Shown here: positions 8,612-17,011 of the stretch, piece after piece | Layout: every line of letters starts with the position of its first letter | Numbering within the stretch: position 1 is the stretch's first letter | Source: Balneolaceae bacterium ANBcel3 | GTDB lineage: Bacteria > Bacteroidota > Rhodothermia > Balneolales > Natronogracilivirgulaceae | Length of the DNA stretch: 48,756 nt | Reading direction: 5' to 3' | NCBI GenBank assembly: GCA_030012235.1 | Contig: JASCXY010000004.1 | Location: 1 to 48,756, forward strand | The notes under the pieces: generated by a model | Database searches by the model: none | Told to the model about the DNA's origin: nothing | The model's input: only the letters and a program-made list of their open reading frames with translations | Made by a program: the position numbers and the translations under genes

Positions 8612-9751
8612 ATGAAGATTGTCATTGACGGTACCAATTATCTGAATAAAGGAGCCGAGCTTATGCTCGAAGCCATCCTGGAGCAGATAAAGGTGCACCA
8701 CCCCCATGCTTCCGTTATACTAAATGACCGCCACTCCGGTATCGATTTACGTAGTAAAAGGAAAGATGTAAACACTTTCAGGCCCTGGAGGTTGCGTTTC
8801 GGCCATTATCCCTGGGGGATCCTTCAGCTTTTAAGACTTCCTTCTACCTATTTCACAGAACTTTACCCTCTTAAACGTGCAGATATTTTGTACGATGCCT
8901 CCGGCTTTCGTTTCGGCGATTCGTGGAATCATCCGGATACCTGGCTGGATGCCTATGAATCATATTTGTCGGCCATCGCGGCACAAGGAACCCGAATCAT
9001 TTTCCTGCCCCAGGCATTCGGCCCCTTTCATACATCCGCTGGCAAGCGCAGCGCATCGATACTTGGTAAATATGCCGATCTGATTATCGCACGGGAACAG
9101 ATTTCATTGGAATATCTTCTTGAAGCCGGTGTACAAAGGGAAAAAACCGCCTGTTTTTCTGATTTCACCCTGGCCGTCGACGGGGTATTTCCATCCAGAT
9201 TTGAGACGCTTAAAAATGCGGTATGTATTATCCCAAACCGCAAAATGATATCACATGGCGGCCTGAAAAAAGAGCAATATCTGAAGGCTGTGTGTCAGCT
9301 TTTCGAGTATCTCAGGCAGAAAAACGAACCGGCCTATATCTTAAACCATGAAGGGAAGAAAGACCTTCGAATCTGCAGGGAAATATCCAAAACGATGCAG
9401 GTTCCGTTGATAACCGGCCTGAATGCCAGAGAAACCAAAGGAATGATCGGTTCTGCCAGATTGGTAATTACCTCCCGTTACCACGGGCTCGCAAGTGCAT
9501 TAAATCAGGGTATTCCCTGTATTGCAACAAGCTGGAACCACAAATATGAACTTCTTTTCCGTGACTTCGGGATGGATGGAACACTATGGGAGATGACGTC
9601 AGAGGAAGTACCCCATGCGGTACTGGACACTTTGCTGAAACCGGAGGAAAGAGAGCGTATTCATGCTAAACTTACGGAAAAAAAACAGACATTGGTTAAG
9701 AAGAATACTGAAATGTGGAGTCTGGTTCGCAATGCGTCAGACCGGGATTGA
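8612..9751 (+). CDS. Polysaccharide pyruvyl transferase family protein (CsaB/WcaK-like)
   Basis: The 379-residue product opens with MKIVIDGTNYLNKGAELML, the N-terminal strand and loop of the pyruvyltransferase (GT-B-like) fold. It ends with the diagnostic segment TSRYHGLASALNQGIPC followed by a Tyr/Lys-containing loop. Family members transfer pyruvate from PEP to a sugar hydroxyl pair as a ketal, adding negative charge to exopolysaccharides or cell-wall polymers. Together with the upstream iron-sulfur protein, glycosyltransferase and flippase it suggests an acidic surface glycan. The ATG at 8612 fits the family start. Some family members have other roles, so true pyruvylation is likely but not certain. 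Confidence 0.82.
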   Translation: MKIVIDGTNYLNKGAELMLEAILEQIKVHHPHASVILNDRHSGIDLRSKRKDVNTFRPWRLRFGHYPWGILQLLRLPSTYFTELYPLKRADILYDASGFRFGDSWNHPDTWLDAYESYLSAIAAQGTRIIFLPQAFGPFHTSAGKRSASILGKYADLIIAREQISLEYLLEAGVQREKTACFSDFTLAVDGVFPSRFETLKNAVCIIPNRKMISHGGLKKEQYLKAVCQLFEYLRQKNEPAYILNHEGKKDLRICREISKTMQVPLITGLNARETKGMIGSARLVITSRYHGLASALNQGIPCIATSWNHKYELLFRDFGMDGTLWEMTSEEVPHAVLDTLLKPEERERIHAKLTEKKQTLVKKNTEMWSLVRNASDRD

Positions 9752-9873
9752 ATAAGGAATTAACAAAGATTTCCCTTATCTTTTTTTCTTTTCACAGAGG
9801 ATGTTCCGGCCATTTACATCAGCCGGGTCCTGCCTGAATAACGATACCGTCAAACGCAAGGAATGTAATCGCG

Positions 9874-11136
9874 ATGAGTACCACAAAGCTTACCACACAT
9901 CATGGTATGGTTGATCTTCTTCCGGAGGACACCGAAAAATGGAATTATATTGAATCGGTCATTAAAGATGTTGCCCGGAGGTATCATTTTCAGGAAATCC
10001 GTACCCCCATTATGGAACCCACTGAGCTCATTGCTCGAGGAGTGGGCCAGTTGACCGATATTGTCAGCAAAGAAATGTTTGCCTTTAACCGGGGAGACGA
10101 CCAGTATGTTCTTCGTCCGGAGGGTACCGCTCCGGTGGCCCGCGCATTCATCCAGCATCACATGGCACAACGCGGAGGAGTACAGCGGTTGTTTTATATC
10201 GGGCCCTTTTTTCGGGCTGAACGGCCTCAAAAGGGACGACAACGGCAGTTTCATCAGTTTGGAGCCGAGTTAATTGGAGCAAAAGGGGCCATCGCTGATG
10301 CCGAAATCATTGCTTTTATGATGGAGGTATACCGGCGATTTGGTATAGAAAACATTAAACTGAAAGTAAACTCTGTTGGAAACCCTTCATCGCGGGCCGC
10401 TTATAAAAAAGCTCTCTATGAGTACTTCGTGCCCCTGCAGGATCAGCTCAGTGACATTTCCCGGAACCGGCTTGAAAGCAATCCCATGCGTATTCTGGAT
10501 TCCAAAGAAGAGCAGGATCAACCACTGAAGGAAAAGGCGCCACGAATCACAGACTACCTCGAAAAAGAGTCAAGGGATCATTATGAAGAGGTGCAGCAAC
10601 ATCTCAAACAATTGGGCATTCCATTTGAAACAGACCCTTTTCTGGTTCGCGGCCTGGACTATTATACGGAAACGGCTTTTGAACTTATCAGCCCTGACCT
10701 CGGGTCGCAGGATGCGCTGGGAGGCGGAGGCCGGTATGACCTTCTGATTGAGGAAATCGGTGGTGCTCCTGCGCCGGCCGTAGGATTTGCCTGCGGAATG
10801 GAGCGGCTTTTGATCGTTCTGGAGGCTCTGAACATTGAGTTACCCTCAGCAGAACCTCCGGATGTATACTTTGTCACCAGAGGTGCACCTGCGGCAAAAT
10901 GGGCGCTGGAAACAATGCCCGGGCTTCGCTCAAAGGGCCTCGTTTGTACGATGGATTATTCCGGCCGATCCATAAAAGCCCAAATGAAAGACGCCAACAG
11001 ACAACAAGCCCGTTATGCTATAATTGCGGGTGAACAGGAACTGGAGGAGCAGATATTTACCTTCAGGGATATGTCGGAAAGTACAGAAAAAAAAGCGGCC
11101 ATGGCCGATATCATTTCTGAAATTTGTCAAAAGTAG
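9874..11136 (+). CDS. hisS: Histidyl-tRNA synthetase
   Basis: The 420-residue length is normal for bacterial HisRS. Class II motif 2 is clear (YIGPFFRAERPQKGRQRQFHQFG). The histidine-specific loop appears as LVRGLDYYTETAFE near residue 256, and motif 3 as FACGMERLL near residue 305. The C-terminal anticodon-binding domain starts near residue 325 (PDVYFVTRG). It charges tRNA(His) in the cytoplasm. AAGGAA about 10 bases before the ATG is a plausible ribosome-binding site. It stands apart from the polysaccharide genes upstream. Confidence 0.97.
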   Translation: MSTTKLTTHHGMVDLLPEDTEKWNYIESVIKDVARRYHFQEIRTPIMEPTELIARGVGQLTDIVSKEMFAFNRGDDQYVLRPEGTAPVARAFIQHHMAQRGGVQRLFYIGPFFRAERPQKGRQRQFHQFGAELIGAKGAIADAEIIAFMMEVYRRFGIENIKLKVNSVGNPSSRAAYKKALYEYFVPLQDQLSDISRNRLESNPMRILDSKEEQDQPLKEKAPRITDYLEKESRDHYEEVQQHLKQLGIPFETDPFLVRGLDYYTETAFELISPDLGSQDALGGGGRYDLLIEEIGGAPAPAVGFACGMERLLIVLEALNIELPSAEPPDVYFVTRGAPAAKWALETMPGLRSKGLVCTMDYSGRSIKAQMKDANRQQARYAIIAGEQELEEQIFTFRDMSESTEKKAAMADIISEICQK

Positions 11137-11190
11137 CATTGTAAGAAGCTCATACGAACATCTTAATTTTTCTGGTTCAGGGAGGCCCCT

Positions 11191-11937
11191 ATGCGAAAAA
11201 AAATTGTGTTCATCCTGTTAGCATTCATTGCCCTGTTGTTCCTCATTAATCTGATTGCAGGACATTTTCTGGCAAAACGCCTTGATCAGGAACTTCAAGA
11301 TATCTTCAACCCTGCCTACAGTGTTTCTGATTCGGTACCATCCGACTCCATATCGTACGGGTCGATTACGGTGAATCCTCTAATGAGCACCGTCACTATC
11401 TATGACTTCCATTATTTCCTGGATGGCGTTACCGGATTTGAACTGGAGTCCAGTCGTTTCACTTTTCGAATCCCTTATAAAGATCTCTTCCACATCATAT
11501 TTTATCGGGAGTACTTTCAGACTCTTTCTTTTTCAGTGTGTCTGGGTGAACCACAAATTACACCTTCCCGGCGTTTTAAAGATCAGTACGGAGTTCTTTT
11601 ATCCATGCTTGGAATACCCTCGGAAACTTTTTCCATGGATCTGTTTTGTGTTTCTTTCAAAATAGATGAAGAAAACAACATCTACGCAATGGACAACATT
11701 GTTCTGGAAGCCCGTGCTTTTGACCTTTCGGCTTACCTTGAATGGATTCCGGGATCACCACCTCAAATCGAAAATGGTTCGGTTACCTTCGTCCGCATTG
11801 AGCCGGAATATCAAATTATTCTGGACTCCATAGAACAACTCATTGGAAAGCCCATCCCGCAAAAAAACGGCCATCCACACTTTACTTTTTCAGGACGTTT
11901 TTCAGCACCGGAGATACATTATTTCATGCAGGAGTAG
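11191..11937 (+). CDS. Membrane-anchored protein of unknown function
   Basis: I do not recognise a named family. The 248-residue product starts with a short basic tail and one hydrophobic helix (KIVFILLAFIALLFLINLIAG), so it is probably anchored in the inner membrane with its bulk in the periplasm. The rest is beta-rich (SISYGSITVNPLMSTVTIYDF, then FELESSRFTFRIPYKDLFHI). The phrase order is reminiscent of the first repeat of AsmA-like or other lipid-transport bridge proteins, but it is much too short to claim that. GGGAGG at 11180-11185, five bases before the ATG, is one of the strongest ribosome-binding sites in the window and fixes the start. It follows hisS by 54 bases. Confidence 0.6.
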   Translation: MRKKIVFILLAFIALLFLINLIAGHFLAKRLDQELQDIFNPAYSVSDSVPSDSISYGSITVNPLMSTVTIYDFHYFLDGVTGFELESSRFTFRIPYKDLFHIIFYREYFQTLSFSVCLGEPQITPSRRFKDQYGVLLSMLGIPSETFSMDLFCVSFKIDEENNIYAMDNIVLEARAFDLSAYLEWIPGSPPQIENGSVTFVRIEPEYQIILDSIEQLIGKPIPQKNGHPHFTFSGRFSAPEIHYFMQE

Positions 11938-11988
11938 CCTTTTGAAGTGAAATCCACGCAGAGATTGATGAAACGTGTCTCCTAAAAA

Positions 11989-13797
11989 TCAGTCACCCGG
12001 CTGTTCTTCCTTCTTTTTTGCATGATAGTCGGTAAAAAACGCAATCCCTTCATCTCCCATATACCGCTTTAAAATTTTGGGATCTGTTTTTGTAAGATCT
12101 ACAAGGATCAATCCATCCAGCACATCACTAAAATCGGGATCAACGTTAAATCCAAGAAGCTTTCCACCCAGTTTAAGGTATTGCTTCAATAAAATGGGTA
12201 CGCTTTTCTTTTCCCCTTCAAATTCCGTCATAAGATCGGAGACATCTTCAAGCGATCGTATAACATTTTTATTTCTGGTATCCATTCCGCGCACCCGGTG
12301 CCCCTTGTACGGCATTTTTGGCCGAACCATTCGAGCCATATCCGGCAGATAGTTATTCAGTTTCAGGAATGTAACGATCAAATGCCTGGAAAGAGAACTA
12401 TAGTCACTGCTGATACTTACCGGCCCAAAAAGAATTTTATAATCGGGATATTTGACGACATAATGGCCTATACCTTTCCACAAAAGCATGAGAGGGGCAA
12501 AGCTGCGCTGGTATTCCGGACGGATAAAAGAACGGCCCATTTCAAGTGCCGGACTAATTTTATCAAAAAAAGCTGACCTTATTCTAAACAAAGTCGTTGT
12601 ATAAAGCCCGCGCTTGCCAAAGCGCTTAATCAGATTGTCGGTCCGCCCAATCCGATAGGCTCCCACCAACTCCTCTTTTTCTCTGTTCCATACAAATAAG
12701 TGTACGTAATATTCATCGAAGCGGTCCAGGTCGATGGCTTTACCAGTGCCCTCATTTGTACCACGAAAGGTGACTTCCCGAAGTCTTCCTATTTCCCGGG
12801 TGATCAATGGTACTTGTTTTTTTACCGCATGATATACCTCAAACTCTCCGCTTTGCAACAGACATTGTGATTTTGCCAGCGAATCGATCTCACCCTTTAG
12901 TTCATCGACAGGCACCGGATCGATAATATCCTCCTGGGCTGCCGAAGCAACAGGAACTTGCACTGTACGTGCATCCTCCGATGAACGGTTTTGAAGCATG
13001 ATCGTCCGCTGTCTCAAAAAGTTCGCTAGCTCTTTGTTATCCTCGATGGACGTAATTTTCTTGGGTGTAATGATGTTCCCGATGCGAACTTCAAAGTCTT
13101 TATCCTGTTTATTCAGAAACTCTCTGGGCAACATCATGGTTCGCAAGCGGGGATGGATTGCGCCCACCATCTGAAATAAAAAGCGGTTATGCCCGCTAAA
13201 ATAAACAGGAAGTACAGGAGCATTCGTTCTTCGGATAAGAGAAGCAATGGACTCAGACCACTGAGGTTCAACAATTCGCTGTTTTTTCTTGGAAAAATGA
13301 GCGACTTCACCTGCCGGAAACACCCCGAGCAAATGGTCATTATTCAGCCATTCGAGCGACTTTTTTATGGTTGCAATGTTCGCCCTGGCAGATGCGGCCC
13401 CACCAAAAGGATCTACAAAAAAGAAAACCTCACGCAATTCCGGAATTTTCTCCAACATATAGTTGGCCATTATTTTGGAATCCTTTCGCACAGAACGCAG
13501 CAATGAAGCAAGCATAACGCCTTCGATACCACCGAACGGATGATTCGCAACAACGACCAGACGTCCGTCTTTGGGAATACGCTGGAGATCCTGATCTGAA
13601 ATGAGGTATGAAATATTCATCCTGTCAAGCAATCGATCATAGTATGCCTGATCTGTTTCATACTCAAGGGCATCGTTATACAAGCGATTCAGACGTTTAA
13701 ATGCCAGAATCCTCTCCAGGGGTCGTTGTGCCAACCTAAAAAGAAGCCGATTCCCGGATTGCTCTATCTCTTTGTCAAACGTAAAAATTTTAGCCAC
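11989..13797 (-). CDS. Fused PlsC-type / GNAT-type acyltransferase (OlsF-like amino-acid lipid synthase)
   Basis: The 602-residue product has two acyltransferase halves. Residues about 60-275 form a lysophospholipid-acyltransferase-like domain with VVANHPFGGIEG (His-86) and LLGVFPAGEVAHF. Residues about 300-460 form a GNAT/hemolysin-like N-acyltransferase domain (REVTFRGTNEGTGKAIDLD, then EELVGAYRIGR). This fusion is known from OlsF and from Bacteroidota glycine-lipid enzymes, where the GNAT half N-acylates an amino acid and the PlsC half O-acylates the hydroxy fatty acid. It therefore probably makes ornithine- or glycine-type membrane lipids. The acidic residue after the His is Glu (E92), where related proteins usually have Asp. 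The start is GTG at 13797 with CAGG upstream. It is convergent with the upstream unknown gene. Confidence 0.82.
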   Translation of the reverse strand: MAKIFTFDKEIEQSGNRLLFRLAQRPLERILAFKRLNRLYNDALEYETDQAYYDRLLDRMNISYLISDQDLQRIPKDGRLVVVANHPFGGIEGVMLASLLRSVRKDSKIMANYMLEKIPELREVFFFVDPFGGAASARANIATIKKSLEWLNNDHLLGVFPAGEVAHFSKKKQRIVEPQWSESIASLIRRTNAPVLPVYFSGHNRFLFQMVGAIHPRLRTMMLPREFLNKQDKDFEVRIGNIITPKKITSIEDNKELANFLRQRTIMLQNRSSEDARTVQVPVASAAQEDIIDPVPVDELKGEIDSLAKSQCLLQSGEFEVYHAVKKQVPLITREIGRLREVTFRGTNEGTGKAIDLDRFDEYYVHLFVWNREKEELVGAYRIGRTDNLIKRFGKRGLYTTTLFRIRSAFFDKISPALEMGRSFIRPEYQRSFAPLMLLWKGIGHYVVKYPDYKILFGPVSISSDYSSLSRHLIVTFLKLNNYLPDMARMVRPKMPYKGHRVRGMDTRNKNVIRSLEDVSDLMTEFEGEKKSVPILLKQYLKLGGKLLGFNVDPDFSDVLDGLILVDLTKTDPKILKRYMGDEGIAFFTDYHAKKKEEQPGD

Positions 13798-14301
13798 GTT
13801 TACCTGTTTCTTTCAATTAATGCATTTGTTGCGATACTGCTTCGTACACCTCTCCTCAGGAACGAATGGCGACGATATTTATTTAAAAAATTACGACGGA
13901 TTTGAACCCTTTATCCCGGAAAGGTTTCGATCTAAAACACCACTACATGATCCAGTGCCTTTTTATACTTGAACGGGTGTGTTTTCTGGGTCACAGAAAG
14001 CCTTCTTCGCTTATTTAAATAATAATTATAAAGCGATTATCGTTCACGCATAAAAGGATTTAAGTATTTTTTTAACAACGGCGAAATGCTGGGAATACCC
14101 CTTCCTCTGTTTTTGGACAAAACAGATACATCCCGGACTAAATTCATCGCCAAAATCAACGGAACTACTCCCCTGTTTCAGCATGAATAACGTTGGAACA
14201 TGGCAACTGAATCAAGTATTTTATCACCAAACAAACCTGGACAGGATTTTCTGGTTCAGGTGCTGTTTGGAATATAATAAAAACCACAGAGTAAACCACT
14301 T
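13798..14301. other. Intergenic region between divergent acyltransferase and clpS genes
   Basis: This 504-base AT-rich spacer must hold promoters in both directions. A TATAAT at 14273-14278 lies 24 bases before clpS, with TTCTGG about 17 bases upstream of it; the match is weak. I see no tRNA, no convincing small gene and no strong palindrome. An open frame at 14183-14428 runs into clpS in another frame and looks spurious. Confidence 0.5.
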
Positions 14302-14616
14302 ATGGCCGAACAGGAAATGCAGCATGACCCGGACGTACTTGAAGATATTAAGGACAAAGTCTCTGAGCCCCCGCTCTTTAAAGTCATACTTCTTAATGAT
14401 GACTATACAACTTTTGACTTCGTTGTGAGTATTTTAACTGGTATTTTTAATAAAACCGTCCCAGAAGCCATTAAAATTACCAATGATGTTCACCGCAAAG
14501 GATCCGGTGTTTGTGGTGTTTTTACCCGGGATATCGCAGAGACTAAAATTGAACTCGTAAACCAGTGCAGCTCAGAAGCCGGGTTCCCTCTCCAATGCAC
14601 AATAGAAGAAGCTTAA
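14302..14616 (+). CDS. clpS: ATP-dependent Clp protease adaptor ClpS
   Basis: The 104-residue product has the ClpS core: FKVILLNDDYTTFDFVVSIL at residues about 26-45, with the NDD loop that holds the N-degron pocket. VHRKGSGVCGVFTRDIAETK follows, containing the His of the pocket and the ClpA contact surface. ClpS binds proteins with destabilising N-terminal residues and hands them to ClpA. The extended acidic N-terminus (MAEQEMQHDPDVLEDIKD) matches the flexible delivery tail. One base separates its stop from clpA, so the two are surely co-translated. Confidence 0.96.
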   Translation: MAEQEMQHDPDVLEDIKDKVSEPPLFKVILLNDDYTTFDFVVSILTGIFNKTVPEAIKITNDVHRKGSGVCGVFTRDIAETKIELVNQCSSEAGFPLQCTIEEA

Positions 14617-14617
14617 A

Positions 14618-16918
14618 ATGATCAGTAAAGATTTAGACCAGGTACTTAAAAGCTCTTTTCTACTGGCCACTCATATGCATCATGAGATGGTCTGCCTGGA
14701 GCACCTGTTGCATGCCATATCAGATCATCCTGAAGGAGCCCTGATTTTAAAACGAACGGGAGTTCATCTAAAAAAACTCAGCGACGACCTGAGTTCTTTT
14801 ATGGAGTCACTTCCTAAAAGAAAGGAAATAGAAAACGAGCCTGTTCATACACTTGGTTTTCGCAGAACGCTTCAGCGCGCCATCATGCATACCCAGTCGG
14901 CCGAAAAAGAGCTAACGGATATCGGGGATGTCCTTATCTCCATGTTGCAGGAAAAAGACAGCCATGCAGCCTTTTTTATCAAACGACAGGACGTATCCAG
15001 GCTGGATATACTGAAGTATGTATCGCACAACATTGCCCGTCCCGGCTTTGAACACGAAGATCAACCGGATGATCAGCAGAGGTCTCCTTTTTTAGATGAC
15101 AGGGAGGAAACAGAATACGAGCCTTCAGAAGATTTCCCGGATCCGAATTCTCCAATCGATTCAGAATCTGAAACCAAATCTACCACGATTCCCTATACCG
15201 AGAACTGGACCGAAAAAGCCCGGGATGATTTTTTTGATAAAGTGATCGGGCGGGATATGGAAATTGAACGCAGCATTGAAATCTTGTGCCGGCGACAAAA
15301 AAACAATCCTATTTATGTAGGGGATCCGGGGGTTGGAAAAACAGCGATAACACAGGGACTCGCTCAAAAAATAGTGTCCGGGGATGTACCGGACAGAATG
15401 AAAGATATGAGCATTTATTCTCTCGACCTGGGTGCACTTCTGGCAGGCACAAAATACCGGGGAGATTTTGAAGCACGGCTCAAAGGCGTGTTAAAAATGC
15501 TTCAACAGAAAGAAAATATCATCCTGTTTATAGATGAAATCCACACCATTGTGGGCGCCGGAGCCGTTTCGAACAGTACCATGGATGCTTCAAATATGCT
15601 CAAACCCCTATTAGCTGACGGACGCATCCGCTGTATTGGTGCAACCACTTTTGAAGAGTATAAAAACCATTTTGAAAAAGACAGAGCCCTTTCCCGACGC
15701 TTTCAGAAAATTGAAATTGAAGAACCGGACCATGACACTACGATTTCAATTCTCAAAGGCCTTAAGCCCGTCTATGAAGAGTATCATCAGCTGAAAATTA
15801 CCCATGCGTCACTGGAATCCGCGGTCCACCTTTCATCAAAATATCTGACCGACCGGTGGCTGCCGGACAAAGCCATCGACGTTATTGACGAAGCATGCGC
15901 CCGGGTGTCTTTGAAAAAAGAAAGCCGGAAACAGCTCACTCCAAGGGATATTGAAGAACTCATTTCAAAAATGGCCCGTGTCCCGCTCCAACAGCTTAGC
16001 GGAGTTGAAAAAGAGGGTCTTAAAGAACTTACTTCCCGTCTGAATGCAGAAGTTTTTGGACAGGAGGATGCGGTGGCCGCTCTTGTGAAAGCCGTAAAAA
16101 GAAGCCGTGCAGGACTGGGAAATGAATCCAAGCCCATTGGTTCTTATCTCTTCAGCGGTCCCACCGGAGTTGGAAAAACCGAGTTATGCAAGCAAGTGGC
16201 CCGTTCACTCGGAATCCCTCTCATTCGGTTTGATATGAGTGAGTATATGGAGAAACACACCGTATCCAGATTGATCGGTGCTCCGGCTGGATACGTTGGG
16301 TTTGAACAAGGCGGCTTGCTTACAGATGCTATTCGCCGACAGCCCAATTCGGTTCTTCTCCTGGATGAAATCGAAAAAGCCCATCCCGATATCTTTAATA
16401 TTCTGCTGCAAATCATGGATTATGCAACGGCAACGGATAACACCGGGAGAAAAGCCGATTTCAGGAATGTGCTGCTAATTATGACCTCGAATGTCGGCTC
16501 CAGAGAAATGGCTCAACATCGAATCGGTTTTTCCGGCGAGCCACATCAGCAACTCAATGATTCGAAAAAAGCTCTTGAAAAGCATTTCACGCCGGAATTC
16601 AGAAACAGGCTGGATGAGATTGTCATTTTCCGGCACCTGGATCCTTCCATTGTTGAAAGCATTGTCTATAAATTTCTGCGCGAACTGGAGGGACAGATAA
16701 AGGATAAAAAAGTCAACATCAGAACCTCCAAAGAAGCCGTGGAATGGCTGGCGAAAAAGGGGTATGACCCTGCCTATGGTGCACGCCCCATGGCCCGGGT
16801 CATTCAGGAAAGTATCAAGGATCGCCTGGTGGATGAGTTGCTTTACGGGAAATTGCAATCAGGGGGCACCGTATCCATTTCTGTTAAAAACGACGCACTG
16901 GATTTTTCTTTTCCGTAA
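14618..16918 (+). CDS. clpA: ATP-dependent Clp protease ATP-binding subunit ClpA
   Basis: The 766-residue protein has the normal ClpA length. A Clp N-domain (residues 1-145) is followed by an acidic linker (about 150-200) and AAA+ module D1 with Walker A GDPGVGKT near residue 234 and Walker B IILFIDEIHT. Module D2 has Walker A GPTGVGKT near residue 514 and Walker B VLLLDEIEKAH. The IGF loop at 636-638 (RIGFSG) is the tripeptide that docks onto ClpP. There is no ClpB-type middle coiled coil, which separates it from ClpB. It unfolds substrates for ClpP in the cytoplasm, with N-degron substrates delivered by the adjacent ClpS. clpP is not in view. Confidence 0.96.
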   Translation: MISKDLDQVLKSSFLLATHMHHEMVCLEHLLHAISDHPEGALILKRTGVHLKKLSDDLSSFMESLPKRKEIENEPVHTLGFRRTLQRAIMHTQSAEKELTDIGDVLISMLQEKDSHAAFFIKRQDVSRLDILKYVSHNIARPGFEHEDQPDDQQRSPFLDDREETEYEPSEDFPDPNSPIDSESETKSTTIPYTENWTEKARDDFFDKVIGRDMEIERSIEILCRRQKNNPIYVGDPGVGKTAITQGLAQKIVSGDVPDRMKDMSIYSLDLGALLAGTKYRGDFEARLKGVLKMLQQKENIILFIDEIHTIVGAGAVSNSTMDASNMLKPLLADGRIRCIGATTFEEYKNHFEKDRALSRRFQKIEIEEPDHDTTISILKGLKPVYEEYHQLKITHASLESAVHLSSKYLTDRWLPDKAIDVIDEACARVSLKKESRKQLTPRDIEELISKMARVPLQQLSGVEKEGLKELTSRLNAEVFGQEDAVAALVKAVKRSRAGLGNESKPIGSYLFSGPTGVGKTELCKQVARSLGIPLIRFDMSEYMEKHTVSRLIGAPAGYVGFEQGGLLTDAIRRQPNSVLLLDEIEKAHPDIFNILLQIMDYATATDNTGRKADFRNVLLIMTSNVGSREMAQHRIGFSGEPHQQLNDSKKALEKHFTPEFRNRLDEIVIFRHLDPSIVESIVYKFLRELEGQIKDKKVNIRTSKEAVEWLAKKGYDPAYGARPMARVIQESIKDRLVDELLYGKLQSGGTVSISVKNDALDFSFP

Positions 16919-16968
16919 GCGGCTCCTAATATTACCAGTCCTTTTGATCCCTATAAATCTCCAGAAAT

Positions 16969-17005
16969 AAAAAGGGGAAGAACCCGATGGTCACTCCCCC
17001 TTTTT
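16969..17005. terminator. Bidirectional intrinsic terminator between clpA and the tricorn-like gene
   Basis: AAAAAGGGG at 16969-16977 pairs perfectly with CCCCTTTTT at 16997-17005 around a 19-base loop. The T-run on either strand provides the U-tract, so it can serve both convergent genes: clpA ends at 16918 and the minus-strand gene ends at 17012. Confidence 0.75.
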
Positions 17006-17011
17006 GATTGA

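Noticed and set aside
14183-14428. 81-codon open frame overlapping the start of clpS
   Set aside because: It runs in a different frame into clpS, and its sequence looks like translated leader; clpS is certain.
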